Of a stretch of 64,000 nt of DNA, positions 11,715-23,923 are shown one piece after another; within the stretch, counting starts at the first letter, position 1; the number at the start of each line of letters is the position of its first letter. The notes beneath the pieces were generated by a model, which was given only the letters and a program-made list of their open reading frames with translations, ran no database searches and was not told the origin of the DNA. The position numbers and the translations under genes are program-made. The stretch is from Macrophomina tecta (taxonomy: Eukaryota; Ascomycota; Dothideomycetes; Botryosphaeriales; Botryosphaeriaceae). The stretch lies in assembly GCA_024180945.1 (NCBI GenBank), contig JAKSGN010000022.1, positions 310,001-374,000 on the forward strand. The letters are read 5' to 3'.

Positions 11715-13910
11715 TTAAGCAACATAATACCCGCCGAAGTCTCCAGCAGTAGTAGCAGGGATGGCATTGACATCATAAGTCTGAGGCATCATCTGCTGCT
11801 GTTGCGGAATCTGCTGCGGGTGTTGTTGATGCTGCGCCAATGTCGACGGATCACTCATGTCAAGCTGAAACTGCGTCGGCGAGAAAGAGGTTTCTGTCGA
11901 CATGGTCGGCGCATATTGATCTAAGATCGAGTAGTCGTGCGACTGCATTTGCGGGGTAGCGGTGAAAGAGTTGGGGTCGAATGTGAGACCCTGAGAGTCG
12001 AAGGTGGTCATGGAGGAAGCAGAGAGATCATTGGTCAGCTCAGGAGAGGCGTTGACTGGAGAGATAGGGTTCGAGGCAGTTGCGCTCACATCGCCCATGG
12101 GAGCATTGGACGGGACGATACTGGTAGAGTTGTTACCCTCCAGGACCGCGGTGGGGATACCGTCACTGCTGACGCCAAACTCTCTGGCTCGCTTCACCGG
12201 CTCCTCTTCCTCGCCGTCGGCATCGGCACTCAAATTCTCGTTATTCGCCGCATTCTCGGGCACGAATTCCTCGACCTCCTTCATCCAGTATTGCTTGAGG
12301 ACGTCCATAGGCGGGTGGTCGCCACCGCCCTTGCCGCCTCTCCTCTCGTCGCCCTTCGCCTTGCGGCCACGCTTTCTAGGGTTGAAGTGAGCGCGTCGCA
12401 AGTGAGCAGCTGCATTGTAGTAGGCACCGTACTTCTTGCCGTTGCGGCAAGCCTTGCAGTGAGCGAGGAATTGTTTGTTGGCAGAAGCGTCAACGGTGAC
12501 CCAAACCTTGCGGATGGCAGCGTGTACACGTTCAGTGTGGCGGCGAAGCTCGTGCTCGCCACGGAAGCCCTCGGGATGCTCATTGCACTTCTGGCACATA
12601 ATCTTGGGGTGCACCGGGCGAACATAGGGAGCTTTGGTAATGGCAGCGACTGACTTGGTACCAGTACCGTCAGAAGTGGGGACGCGGATGAGCGAGGCAG
12701 ACTGCGCCGCCGATGAGGGAGCGCGCTCCATCTGCGCAGAGGCCATCTGGGCGTTCTCGGAGGCTTTGGGAGCAATGGGCCTTGTGCCCGAAGCCAGCTG
12801 CTCGATGTGACGTCTTTTCGAGCGAGAGTGAGAGGTGGCCGAGTCGTTACTCTCGATGGAGGTCGAGCGCATCATGTTGCCCGCGCCGGCGGAGGGCGAG
12901 AAGTGCGGATTTGAAAGTGCAGCAGAGTTGCTGGCAACAACCGGAGAAGGGACAAAAGGAGAAGACGAAATAGGAAAATGCGTTGATGAAACAGAAGCAT
13001 CAGCGCCAGAAACAGGAAAAAGAGAAAAATCACCATCCGCTGGCAAGCTGTGAGACTTGGTCACGGATGGTGAGGCAGCAAAAAAATCATGAGTAGGAAA
13101 AACAGAATCAGAAGCATTGGAAAACTGCGACTGGACTCGCATCATGTCGAACTGGTGGGCAAAGGTCGCGCTGGACGAACTTTGCCGGCTCATGCTGTCG
13201 CTTGCCAGGGTGGAACCTGCAGTCAGCTCACCGACAGACGTGCTTGGGGATATTGAGCCGTCCATGTTACTCCAGGAGCGCTGCATGGGGTTGGCAAGGC
13301 GGCTGTCGTGGGCGAAGGAGGCGGTGTCGAAGCGGGCGGGGAGGCTGGAAGGGTGGCCGTCGAAGGTTGCGATGTACTCGGAGGGATCCTCGTAGACGCT
13401 GACCTCGTCGAGGCGCGGCATGGGCTGGTGCACGGATTTACTCCTGGCGAGGCCGGATCTGGAGGTCAGGGTGTAGGCGCCGCCGGCAGGGTCGGTGTTG
13501 CTGGAGAAGAGCTCGGGCCGCTGCTGGGAAGCGAGCCCGCTCGAGGGCAGGTGGTTGGGGAAGTCGACGGGCGACGCGGCGGGAGCAGAATGTATCGAGG
13601 TGCTCTCGGCGCGGTTCATAGGCGCGGCAAGGCTGAAGTCCTGCACAAGTCAGATGGGCGAGCCGCGACCAAAGAGAGCGGGCGGGCGTACGGTGGGGAT
13701 GCTGGACAGGGACCTCGGCGTGTGTGCGGCCTGCACATGCTGGGTCGAGTCTTGCTGGATGAAGGAGGCCAGCTCGGCCTTGCGCTGGCTCCAGAGGGCC
13801 TCGCGGTCGTTCTCGGACAGGTGCTGGTTGCGCTCCCAGATGAACTGCCGCTCGCGCTGGAAGATCTGGAGGAAGGGATCCGTGGGCGGGAGGGCGGTGA
13901 CGGCGGCCAT
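11715..13910 (-). CDS. C2H2-like zinc-finger regulator ('key lime pathogenicity protein' type)
   Basis: Two exons, 13910-13692 and 13640-11715, joined in phase 0 by a 51-nt intron (donor GTACGC, branch CTGAC); 714 residues. The N-terminal exon begins MAAVTALPPTDPFLQIFQRE and contains a helical stretch ending in RKAELASFIQQ. A long Ser-rich disordered region follows, then the only conserved block at about residues 419-500: CQKC...H...H (Cys422, Cys425, His441, His446) and CKAC...H...H (Cys468, Cys471, His486, His491), ending in the basic segment NPRKRGRKAKGDERRGGKGG. This block closely resembles fungal proteins annotated as key lime pathogenicity protein (described from Colletotrichum), thought to be transcriptional activators. 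The C-terminus is Gln/Pro-rich, typical of an activation domain. Nuclear DNA binding is inferred from the fingers and basic tail; targets are unknown. Confidence 0.75.
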
Positions 13911-16847
13911 TGACGGCGGTGGTGTCGCGGTGTTAAGGCAGGGCGAGGCCGGAGATATTGGGGTCGGTGCAGGCTGCCGGCGGCGATCAGCACGGGCTCG
14001 GGGGAGCAGCAAACGCAGGCGGGGGGCACCGGGGGGGGGGGGGGAGCATACAATACGGGACTGCAGTCAACGCTGCTGCTGCTGCTAAGGTGCGGACGGA
14101 GGCGGCGCTCGCAGAAGTCGGGGCGAGCGGTTCTGGCTGGTGTTGGTTGGAAGCAGGCGACGACGGCTCCGAGGCGCGAGGGAGGGTTGGCTTTTGATTG
14201 TCGCTGGCGCGCGGGATGCGCTGGCACGGACGCCCAAGGACTGGCCTGCGTCACTTGTCGGCCAGGGAAGCCGCGGGCACAGCTCGCGGCACGCCAAATA
14301 CGAGTCGCGCTGATCGTCGACGCTGTTTCGAGTGCCGGCCGCGTGCGCGCAAGAGCGTGCGTGGCACCGCCGCCCAATCGCCCTCCGCCGTGCGCGCGCC
14401 CATTCGCCGCCTCACTTCGGCCGCGCTGACGGCAGCGCCATCCTTCCCCACGACGCTCGATGCGAAGAAGATGCGACCCGCCGCGCTGGGCCCCGCTCGC
14501 ATCGCTCCAAGCGCCAATCCACCTGCGCTGCCGCCTGCGCCCGCGAACCGCAGCCGTGCCTGCACCACCACCACCACCACCCACCACCCACCGCCGGCTC
14601 GCCGCGCTGCTTCCGCGCCCCGTTGGTGTGCCCTCGAGCGCCCTCACCGGTGCCTGCTGCGCCCGCAGCCACGCCGCCGTCAGCACGCGGCTCACCGGCC
14701 GCTGCTGCTCGAGTCCAGCCCGCTGGCCGCTCTCCACGGGGTTTCTCCGCCAAGCCGAGCGTGTCCTGCTGCTCCTCGCCGGGGCCAAACCTTGAATGGT
14801 ATGATCGGATCGGCGCAATTACGCCCTCCGGCCCTGCTCGCCCTCCTGTAATTGGCACAATATTGACCGAAATTAGAGCCGCAAAAGCCGTTGAAACTTC
14901 GGCTTTGACAGAAGTGCGCTGTCTTGTCTCAGGCCCAGCTCACCGCCATGACTGATTGGTGGCGCTTATAGCATCCTCCGCGCTCCTCACGTGCCCGAGG
15001 GACGTTGCAGCCGGTGGAGCCTGAGGACAACATGTTGCTGCTGAGCGAGAGAGAACCGCCGCACGCACTGACTGAGCCCGCCAGCGCACCGCAGAAATGA
15101 GGTCATAGGCGAAATTGCTCCTCGTGCGCCGCTGCCGCTAAGCAGCGAGCCTCAGCTTCCTCCCCATGCCTCCCCCCCGTCGGGCCCAGAATAGCAGCAC
15201 CTCGTCCACTCAATCTGAGAGCCCGCATTTCGCTAATCACCACGAAGCCGCAGAAGGCCGTGCAGGTACGAGTGCCTTCCGTCATGGCGGCGCCCCCCGA
15301 AGGATTATCCTCATATCTGCCAAACTCAATGATCCCGTCCAAGACTGGACGAATTCCTTCTTCGGGATCTAGAAGCTTACCCACTTCATCAACATGAGGT
15401 TAGCGCTCCAGCGTCGAGCCGGTATCTCATCATCTCCCCATGAGTCGCTCTGGGTCTTGGCCCTATGCTTCATCACGGAGCTGCGTCCGTGGCAGGAGAT
15501 TGCCTCTCCAGAAGCTGCCCGCGGGACCTCACTTTTGCCGGCTTGCCAGGGGGCTCCCCATCCGTAATGGCGGTAAAGTATGGCATTATCTTTTCATGCA
15601 ACCTGTGCGCGTGTCGGGACACCGCCTGCGTCTCTTTGCGCGCGCGCGCTCTCTCACTCTGTCTCGCTCTCTCTCTCTCTTCCACGAACAAGCCGAGACC
15701 ACCTTCCGGATCTGAGATTCCGGGAGTCAGGGACGATCTTCGCATTGCACGCACTATGCGAGCAGGGCCCAAAACCTGAATTTCGGACGTTGGTCTCTCC
15801 CAGGCTTGAGGATGCGGTCTCCGGACACTGGGCACCCCGTCGCCACTCGGACAATACTCCGCATCGCCAGGCTGATTGTGATCAGACACATTGGCCCTGC
15901 ATTTCTCCGTTCAGCAGTCAGGCCCGCTACAGTCCCGCTGTGGAAGTTCTCGTTGCCTGCCGAAAAGAGTATGTCGGATTCACGGCTCGGGCCGCCCAAG
16001 TTCCAAGTTCCCAGAGAACAACGGAGGACTGTCGTGTAACCCACTCACCCGCGTGGCGATGGCCGCGATGCTGCCATCATAGTGGCGGTCACTGCGAGGT
16101 GACATCTCAGCGTCAACAACGGAGCATGGTGCTTTCCGCCACCGAGGGCGGCAATGCGTGGGGTGTACCCACGCTTTCGGGTCTCCATTTGCAGGGACAC
16201 CTGCACGAGGTGCTCAGCGGCTTTCTTCAGGGTTGCCACATCGTGCAAAATGCCCCTCGCGGCGCCTGGTTGATCAATTGCCGCCAAATTATCCATGGCG
16301 GACGCACCTCCGCGATAACCGCAGTAATAGCGGAGAAATCCTCCAAAGTACCGCATCCATGTACGTCGACGTTACGTCCGTCCCACACTCTTGCCGGAGA
16401 ACCTACCTGACAAAGCGCTGAATGGCGTCGATGGCCGTTTCGTCCGCCGTCAACCCAAAGCCGTTGTTTTGAGCGGTGTGGGTGGCGGACCGACGCGAAA
16501 CCTTCCAGAAGTCACGGTGTGACGAGGAGGCATGCCGGTGTCATCACGCCGCCGAGACCCACCCATCGAGGCCGTCGGGCACCTCTCGACGCTCGAGGAC
16601 GTATCGCGGAGTAATTGCGGTGCAAGCGGTGGGACTCGTGCGAATCACCAGAGAGCGTGGTCTCGGCCAAGCGGCCACTCGAACACAGTACAAGGCATCC
16701 TTCACTTTGCCATCATGTGCGTAGGCATGATCCAGACCCAATGGAGGGAGCTCTTGCTTGATTTGCTGAACGACAAATGCATATTCGACCAATGGTATCC
16801 TACCAAATCCAACTCCAAACCTCCAGCCTGAAGCAGTGCCCTGTTCC
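13911..16847. other. Intergenic region with possible decayed coding segments
   Basis: GC-rich spacer upstream of the zinc-finger regulator. It contains a G run at about 14,031-14,045 and a CAC-rich stretch near 14,562-14,590. From 15.1 to 16.9 kb the minus strand shows several consecutive coding-like pieces without a continuous frame (for example 16867-16544, 16356-16045, 15384-15103). They are treated as an unproven gene relic; see findings. Confidence 0.4.
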
Positions 16848-19016
16848 TCAAAGAATGCCCCCCGCACTCATCATTAGCCGTCTCAACTTGGTTCTTTGGC
16901 CACTCGCGCCGGCCAGCCGGCTTCTCCTTTCGCCGCTAGTCCAATTGCTCCTGCTCAGCAAGCTTGAGGTCCTCTTCAGGTTGCTCCTCTCCACATCCTG
17001 CATTTCAATGACTTCGACCGCACCCATACCACCACTCATCGCACTCATCCTCTTGGCAACTATAGCTCGGCCTGTTCGAAAATTGACCGGTAGAGAAGGC
17101 ACCGGCTTTTCTGGTGGCGGGCTCAACCAGCCAGTGCCGAAGCTTCCATAGCTGCTGCGAGTCATCTCGTCATTGAGATCTGACCACCAGGAGCAGTCCA
17201 GCGAGTCCTTCTCATAACCGCCTGGGCCAAAGCCAAAGTCCTCAAAGTACTCTACCAGATCTTCAAGTACGCTCTCGTCACTTGCTCGACGCTCCTGAGT
17301 CGCTGGGTTGGTCGGCAAACACTCAACCGCTTCTTGGAAAGCATCCAGCGAGGCCACACTACCATCCTTGCCGCTTTGTATCGCCGGAAGGCCTGGAAGC
17401 ATCGCGTTGCTGTTATTAGCCAAGTTGCTGAAGTTATTGAGCCGGATAGGACCTGCGACATATGCGGTACGCTGCCACGCCGTCTGCTCCGGCGGGATGA
17501 CCGTCACGACGGAGCCGCCACGCAGACGGATGCTTGTTGTCGACACACTGCTAGAGCGCGACGTGTTGGTGTATGTACGTGTCCGGCCGTTCTGGCCTGC
17601 CGCTGGCGGACGTGATCCAGAGCGGGATCTGCGTCCTGCAGTAGGGGACCCCTCACCCAGCCCAGCAATGATAGATAACGAGCCCAAGTCAGTGGCAATG
17701 GGTGTCAAAGGGTATGCTAACGCTGGGCTGCTGTTGGCATTGCTGTTGATGAGGTTGTGTGTCTCGAGCAGTGGCTGCAATGGCCGCCTTCCGGGAATGT
17801 GCGTCGGTGGCATGGGAAATCTCAAAGGCAACGAAGTTGTAGGAGGCGGTGTGTGAGTCGGTGACGGCGAGAGAGACGGCGAGAGAGATGGCGATGTCGA
17901 TGCCGAGCTGTCCTGCGGATAATATAGCTCCCGCGGCGTCCGCTGCATGCTTACAGGCGTCGATGGCAACGCCTTCTCCTTGAAGTCCCCAATAGCGGCC
18001 GGTGACGACCCCACCATCCGCAGCGCTTCCATTCTCTTCGACTTCAGCGTCTTCCTCACCCTTGCATTTCCCGAAAGTCCCGGACCCGGGACTGACAACC
18101 TCCCCCCTTCTTCGCCTTCCCCCCCTCCATCAATATCCATCTCGCCATCTTTGATGACGCCAGCAGAGCCATGCCCGGCGGTCGATGGCCTCCGCGCATC
18201 TACTAGCTTCACACCTCCAGAAGCCTTCGCGCTGATCGCCCGCTGCGGCGCCTCGATCACCACCGCCCCAACGCCCTCCAACCGCAGCACAGTCGCCGGC
18301 CCCGTATCAGCCCTACTCGGCAAGACAGATGGCCGTTGTGGCGCGCCGTTGCTGCAGCAGCAATGCTTCCTGTGACTGATCCTCCCCGCTTCGTCACTAC
18401 TACCGTCGCTACTGCTGCTACTCCATCTCTCAGTCTTGATCACGCGCGGGCTGTGCGGACTCGTCACGCTGCTGCATCGGCGCTCTCGCTGAAGATGATG
18501 ATGATGCTGCCGCTTCTGCTGCTGCAGTTGCAGAGGCAATTGTCGGTGGTGCTCGCGCGCTGTTGGCTGCGTCGAAGCACGTGGCCGGCTGATGGCTCGG
18601 CCGCCGAGCAGCAGCAGCTGTTGCTCGTGCGGGCTGCTTTCGGTGCTTTGGAAGCTGCTGACACCGCCGCCGCCGGGCTGCCGGCAGTGGCTCTGCCACA
18701 CCTGCGCCCTGATGCCCCCGCTGCTGAGCCAGGCGGCGGGCGTGACGGGCGTGTTGGGCGGGTCGCCCCCGGCTGGGAACCCACTGGGGCCGAGCGTCAG
18801 GCGGGAGACGGTGTGTGGGAGGCTGCTGCTGAGGCCGGCGCTGACGGGGGGTGTTGGGGGCGGGGATTTAGGGTGCGGTTGGGGCGGGAGGGCTTGCGCC
18901 GGGGAGTGCGGCCAGCCTGCGGGAAGACGGGGTGAGGTGGGTGTGAGGGGGGTGTTGTCGGAGGGGCGTTGGGGACGGGATGGTGATGTGGTAGGTATTT
19001 GTTGTGGGATCGACAT
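16848..19016 (-). CDS. Large disordered protein of unknown function
   Basis: Uninterrupted frame of 722 codons from the ATG at 19016; an in-frame ATG at 19160 would add 48 residues, but MSIPQQIPTTSP is the more natural start because the upstream segment is not conserved-looking. The protein is dominated by Ser, Pro and Thr, with poly-Gln/His runs (LQLQQQKRQHHHHLQ), Ser-Pro repeats (SPSLSPSLSPSP) and a Cys run HCCCSNGA. The last 180 residues are more ordered and acidic-aromatic (VLEDLVEYFEDFGFGPGGYEKDSLDCSWW), followed by a basic tail with RAIVAKRMSAMSGGMGAVEVIEMQD. That region is the likely functional part. No catalytic motif, signal peptide or membrane segment is visible. Many SP/TP sites suggest kinase regulation. 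I do not recognise the family. Confidence 0.6.
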   Translation of the reverse strand: MSIPQQIPTTSPSRPQRPSDNTPLTPTSPRLPAGWPHSPAQALPPQPHPKSPPPTPPVSAGLSSSLPHTVSRLTLGPSGFPAGGDPPNTPVTPAAWLSSGGIRAQVWQSHCRQPGGGGVSSFQSTESSPHEQQLLLLGGRAISRPRASTQPTAREHHRQLPLQLQQQKRQHHHHLQRERRCSSVTSPHSPRVIKTERWSSSSSDGSSDEAGRISHRKHCCCSNGAPQRPSVLPSRADTGPATVLRLEGVGAVVIEAPQRAISAKASGGVKLVDARRPSTAGHGSAGVIKDGEMDIDGGGEGEEGGRLSVPGPGLSGNARVRKTLKSKRMEALRMVGSSPAAIGDFKEKALPSTPVSMQRTPRELYYPQDSSASTSPSLSPSLSPSPTHTPPPTTSLPLRFPMPPTHIPGRRPLQPLLETHNLINSNANSSPALAYPLTPIATDLGSLSIIAGLGEGSPTAGRRSRSGSRPPAAGQNGRTRTYTNTSRSSSVSTTSIRLRGGSVVTVIPPEQTAWQRTAYVAGPIRLNNFSNLANNSNAMLPGLPAIQSGKDGSVASLDAFQEAVECLPTNPATQERRASDESVLEDLVEYFEDFGFGPGGYEKDSLDCSWWSDLNDEMTRSSYGSFGTGWLSPPPEKPVPSLPVNFRTGRAIVAKRMSAMSGGMGAVEVIEMQDVERSNLKRTSSLLSRSNWTSGERRSRLAGASGQRTKLRRLMMSAGGIL

Positions 19017-19426
19017 GGTGACTGAGAGTTTAGTCCGGAGGCGTTGAGCCGGCAGGTTGAGATAGGTAAGGAATCTTTTGTGTATGTGTGCGTGTGTTAC
19101 AGGTGATGGTGGGTGCAAGGTTTGTGGTTGACGGGTGGCGTAATACTCCTGGTTTGCCAAGACAGATGTAGTGTTCAGCTGGCGAGGCGTGTTTTGGCGA
19201 CGATAGACTGGAGCATTACAGCCGCTGCCAGACGCCTGCTACGATTGGCTGGTAGTCGATGTCCAGTGGGCTACGCGTGTAGCTTGCTGATGGAGTGGTT
19301 GTGGTGGGGGAGAAGGTTATGACGGTTGTAAGCCTTTCTTCTGAGCAGGAGTGTAGATCTTGGAAGATCTCTGTTGCGCAATGAATGGGTAATGGCCCTG
19401 GCCAACCCACGGGGGAACTGGCTGAC

Positions 19427-19494
<68 letters not shown>

Positions 19495-22400
19495 AGGAGA
19501 GAATGTGAGAGTAAAAAGACGGAAAGGAAGAACGAGGGTCCAAGACGCTGGAGAACAAAAGAAGTGAGGGAAGTCTGAAAAGGAAGATCTTCGTTCTTTT
19601 TCCCTTCTCTCTTCACCGGGAGAGACTTGCAGCGTTATTTGGGAAGGAGGGCAAAATGTTTGGGAAAGCAAGCAGCACGCATGTGGAAGCGCTTGGGCAA
19701 AATGCGAAACACACCAGTGCTACTGTTCAGGCTGCTTGCAGCCTTTTACTTCTTGCACGAATGGTTCTGCCTCACCCGCCGCTGTGGATCCCTTCTTAAT
19801 CCTATCGCCTCACCTTTCTCTCTGGCCCGCGGGTAGAGCCAGCGCCAATCGAAATGACGCGTGGGTGATTAAAGCCACACGACCTTTAGCCATGCCTTGG
19901 AAGGGATAACGCTCCCGCCCCATGATCGGACGATCGAAAGAGGCGCGGTTGATGGCAATCATGAAAGGAGGCGTTCACCGTTTCCCTTAGGGCGCCGACC
20001 GGCGGTGCGGTCGTCCGTCTCCTGCTCCTGCTCCCCGGATCCTCTCTGCCCGTTCGCCCTTTCGGGAGGAACAAACTATTTCCCAAAGATAGACTTCAGC
20101 TCGCGGCCAGCTCACGCTGCGATGGCTCGTCAGCTTTGCATTTTCCGCACCGTCGCGACGCGAAAGTAAAGGGAAGGATGCAGTGGGCATCAGCTGAGCG
20201 GCGACCCCGAGAAGCCATCTACCACACTTTTACTTTCTTATTTTCTCCGCCAATCCAGAGGTGTTGCGTTTTCCACCCTGCCGCTCAGTGCTTTGACTTC
20301 TCTGATTGGCTCCAGTAGCAGGGGAGTGCGAACCTTTGCTGCTACGGTGCTCATCATCACCACCATCATCATCATTTCTGCTGCAATATGGAAAGCTCTC
20401 TACTATCCCCTTTTTGTGCCACCGAGTTTGCCAGCAGCGATAGACATCGGGTTTGGCTTTTGGTTCCTGGGAGATGAGCAGGGGCAACGTAACAAGCTTT
20501 CAAGTGGGGATCAGCACGCGATTGACCTGTGTTCGCCACGAAACGGAACAAAGAAAGGCAGCGTCAAAATGGACCCGTGGTGTTGGGAACGAAGCAAGGC
20601 ACTCTGTGTCTTGTGTGTTGCTGCCGCAAGCAATCATCAAGGGATGTTGAGACGAGGAACGTGCCCCGTGCCACATACCGAAACCACTGCCCGTCCTTTT
20701 GCCACCCCATTCCTTAGCGCACAAAGAGCGCGTGTGCATGCACGACGTCGACGGGGAGCCGGAGGCCGACACCGATGACAGAAAGGTCGCGGGGTAGATA
20801 CAGAACCTGATCGACCTCGTCCTCCCGACGTCAGCGCTCCGCAGTCCGTCGCTCCAAGCCGTAGATGGACATCAAGATGTTTAGCAATAAACGAATTTCC
20901 GCATGGCGTGTTCGGCGCCGCGGGCTGGGCGGTAGACTAAGGCGCCTAGCTTTCCAAAAAATTTCACATCCGCTTGTTGCGACGTCGGTTGGCACAAGCC
21001 AGTCCAGATTTGTGCGCCTGGCTATAAGGATTGGACTTGGCGCAAAACCTAGACGGTCCGGATCCCTAGCCTATGACGGTACGCGCCGCCGATCGTGGCT
21101 GTTGCGGATCTCTCCAGCTCGGCATGGATGTGGTAGTTTATCGCTGGGGAGATTGGGGTCGGGACTGTTGGGGTGTGGGGATGAAGGGTTGTAAAAGCAC
21201 GGATAATGACGGCTGCGAGTGCGGTTTCTTTCCGTCTTGTATCTTCTCTGCTCGGGTGAGCGGCAGCAAGGCTCTTTGCTGCTTGCACGGGCCTTGTTCT
21301 TTTTTGTCATTAGTATGCATGGACAGCCAGAGGGAGTAGAGCCGTCCGGCAGCAATTTATCCCAGGATGGAGTGTCAGGACAGGTCTGGACTGGCTTCCA
21401 GACCTCGTCTATTTCACTTGAGCCCCAAAGGACGGAGCATAATGTCACACGGCAGGACTTGCGTTGCAGGGAGTTGCCGCCTCACGGATGTCATCGTCTG
21501 CTTGTTGTTTTTCTTTTTTTTTTTTTTCTTTCTTTCTTATTGAGGTCCTCCCTCATCGTCGATCATCACTGGCCTAGGCATATGAAGGCAGGCCCGGCAT
21601 ATCAATATGCCAGAAATCCCGCTCTAAAAAGTAGACCCGTAGCGCTCTTACTCCACAAAACACGAAACACATGCAAAAAGTGGCTTTTCCAAGCCACGTC
21701 CTCCCCGGCTCTTGCCAGCCGCCGGACCCACTTCTCCAACGTCTGGTAGCGAGTGAGGGAGTTATCATCAATCGCCCGATTCTTCTTGTGTCTTTCTTAT
21801 CGCCGAAAGCTAAAAGGCTACGGCCGCACGTGAAGTGGACTACACAATTGTCCAGGCTTCTCGGCATTTGCTGACTCCGTCTCACCACGCTGTTCTAACA
21901 GTCGCCAACCTTAGAACCGAGCATTTTCCTGATCCGTCGAGCGGGACGGTAGCGGGGAAGCTGTGTGCGGTATCTCCATTCCTTTGAAGGATGCTTGTCT
22001 GAGCGGGAAGGATGAGGTGTGCAGAGAACCATGCTATCCGAGAAGGAAGAGGAGGATCATAGTGCGCGTATCAAGCAACAGTCCGAGGAGTTTTCTTTTC
22101 TTTTTTTTTCCTCTTTCGTCTTTCCTTGTAAATAATTTCTTAACACCCTTTCTGCAAGGCTTTTCCTCCTGTTATCCCTCAGCGAAACCCTTGTAATGAC
22201 TCTTGCAGGGCCCTATGAAGCGATGAACTGCCTGAAGCTACCAGAGTGGAGCTGCTCTCGCCACTTCCGCTCCCTAGAGAGCGTATATTGACCACCGCTA
22301 CCCGTTCCCCCTCGCCCTTGTTACAAAATCCTCCAATCTCAGCACAGCCACTCAAGCTTTCCCGCCCCCTTTCCGCATCCGCACCAAGCTCCGAACGAAG

Positions 22401-23923
22401 CAAGGGAGGGAGGGAGAGAGGGAGAGGAGCACAGACGAGCCACACCCGCCCAGAAACCTGCCACGTTGCCCGTTTGCGGCTCTGCGGCACTCAAGACGGA
22501 GGATGAGCAACACACGTTTAGCAGGCAAGCACGGCAATGCTCGACGGGAAGCAGTCGCCACACGACAAACACCTCTTCCAGAACCGGCGCCGCATCTCCA
22601 TCGAGGCCGAGAGCGGATCGATGGGCAAGACTGCCGCCCACGCGTGCCTGGGGCCCCAAATTCTCCGTCGCCGCTGTGTTTCGGAATGCCGAGTACTCAA
22701 CGGGTACGCCCCAGATCTACAGGCGTGCGCAGCAGGCAAATCTAGACCTTCGTGGACGTGCGCATTGCAGGCGAGTTATGCAGGGTCGCCGGCGTGCGCG
22801 ATGATGAGCGGACCTGCGTCTGCTGCTGCTGTTGTCGTATCACGTTGCACAGGGGCGAGAAGTCAGGGTCTTCGGCGTCCTGTCCTCAGCCAAGGGAAAG
22901 GCGGTTTAGCGCGGTGGCTATGGGGACGCATATGTGCGCGTATGTGGAGGGACTGGGCTGGACCCGATTAATGGCGGCGGCAGTGGCAGTGGCGATGGCA
23001 CGCATAACGTGTTGCGAGGGGATGCCATACCTGTGAGTAGCTGCGTGTCTGCGCGGAAGTATGTGTGGGCCAGGGGTGCGGCTAGAGGATTCGGTGACTC
23101 TGTAGGATCGTCAGTAGGAAGGGAAGGATTCGTCGGTGCTTCTGTGAGGACGCTGATGACCCTAAGGGCCTCTATAGTATGGCTCGGTCCGCAGAGGATC
23201 CGGTGTATAATGTGGAGAGGTATATGGTGCGCTATTGCATTTGTGGGAAATGGAGAGAAGCACATGGCTGAAAAGCGTGAGCGAATCCTCCTGGACCATG
23301 CCAACCCGTCCATCTACCGGCCTCCACATGTTGCCCAGTAAACCCTTCTTCTAGACCACATCAACCGTAGCACTTCTAAAAGGCACTATTGTTTCAAGGA
23401 GCCGTTGATTGGCATGATGCTCTTTATATACCGAAAACCCGAATCTGTAAACTATTTTCGGCCCCAAAGCCTGCGGTTACACCGCGTCCTCCCAATTACT
23501 CATTACCCTACAACTCCAATGAACACCTCGCCTGGCCTCGCTCTAAACACGTCCGAGAGTACTCAGAGAGAGACGTGGGGGTATAACCGTTTCCCAAAAG
23601 GGGAAAAAAAAAAGAACTAAGAAAGAAAATTTGTGCTCAATGACGACTACCCAGAAAGAACATGCCAAAGAAAGACTGTTCTCAGACAGTATGAGAGCCT
23701 GAAACAAAAGTGAATGCAGATTAGCCATCGAATGCGGCCCGGCAGCCGTAACTGAGTAGATGACAGTGGTGGGCTTGTATGCGCTCTGTGGAAAAATTAG
23801 TAGTATAGTACAGTTGTCGATACTGTTTGTGAACAATAAGCAGTCAGCCAATGTCCATGCGTGCATTGGCATGTCTGCGGTGAGGTTCATCGAACAGTTA
23901 TTCGAAAGACGCCTTCCCCGAGT
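19017..23923. other. Long intergenic region, no firmly supported gene
   Basis: Nearly 5 kb without a convincing gene. It holds a compound GA/GT microsatellite (19431-19494), a CAT-rich stretch near 20,341-20,375, T-rich tracts near 21,510-21,540 and 22,093-22,125, and purine runs near 22,399-22,425. On the plus strand between 22.5 and 23.3 kb several frames of 85-145 codons overlap; one could be a small multi-exon gene, but no motif supports it. Confidence 0.4.
19431..19494. repeat. Compound (GA)n(GT)n microsatellite
   Basis: About 18 GA units run directly into about 14 GT units, 0.4 kb upstream of the ATG of the disordered-protein gene on the minus strand. All reading frames through it give Ser-Leu, Arg-Glu or Cys-Val repeats, so the open frames there are artefacts. 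Confidence 0.95.

Noticed and set aside
13616..14818. 400-codon minus frame overlapping the zinc-finger gene's first exon
   Set aside because: It is out of frame with the true first exon (13910-13692), which splices cleanly into the conserved protein.
19216..19671. Minus-strand frames with long Leu-Ser and Thr-His repeats
   Set aside because: Entirely generated by the GA/GT microsatellite.
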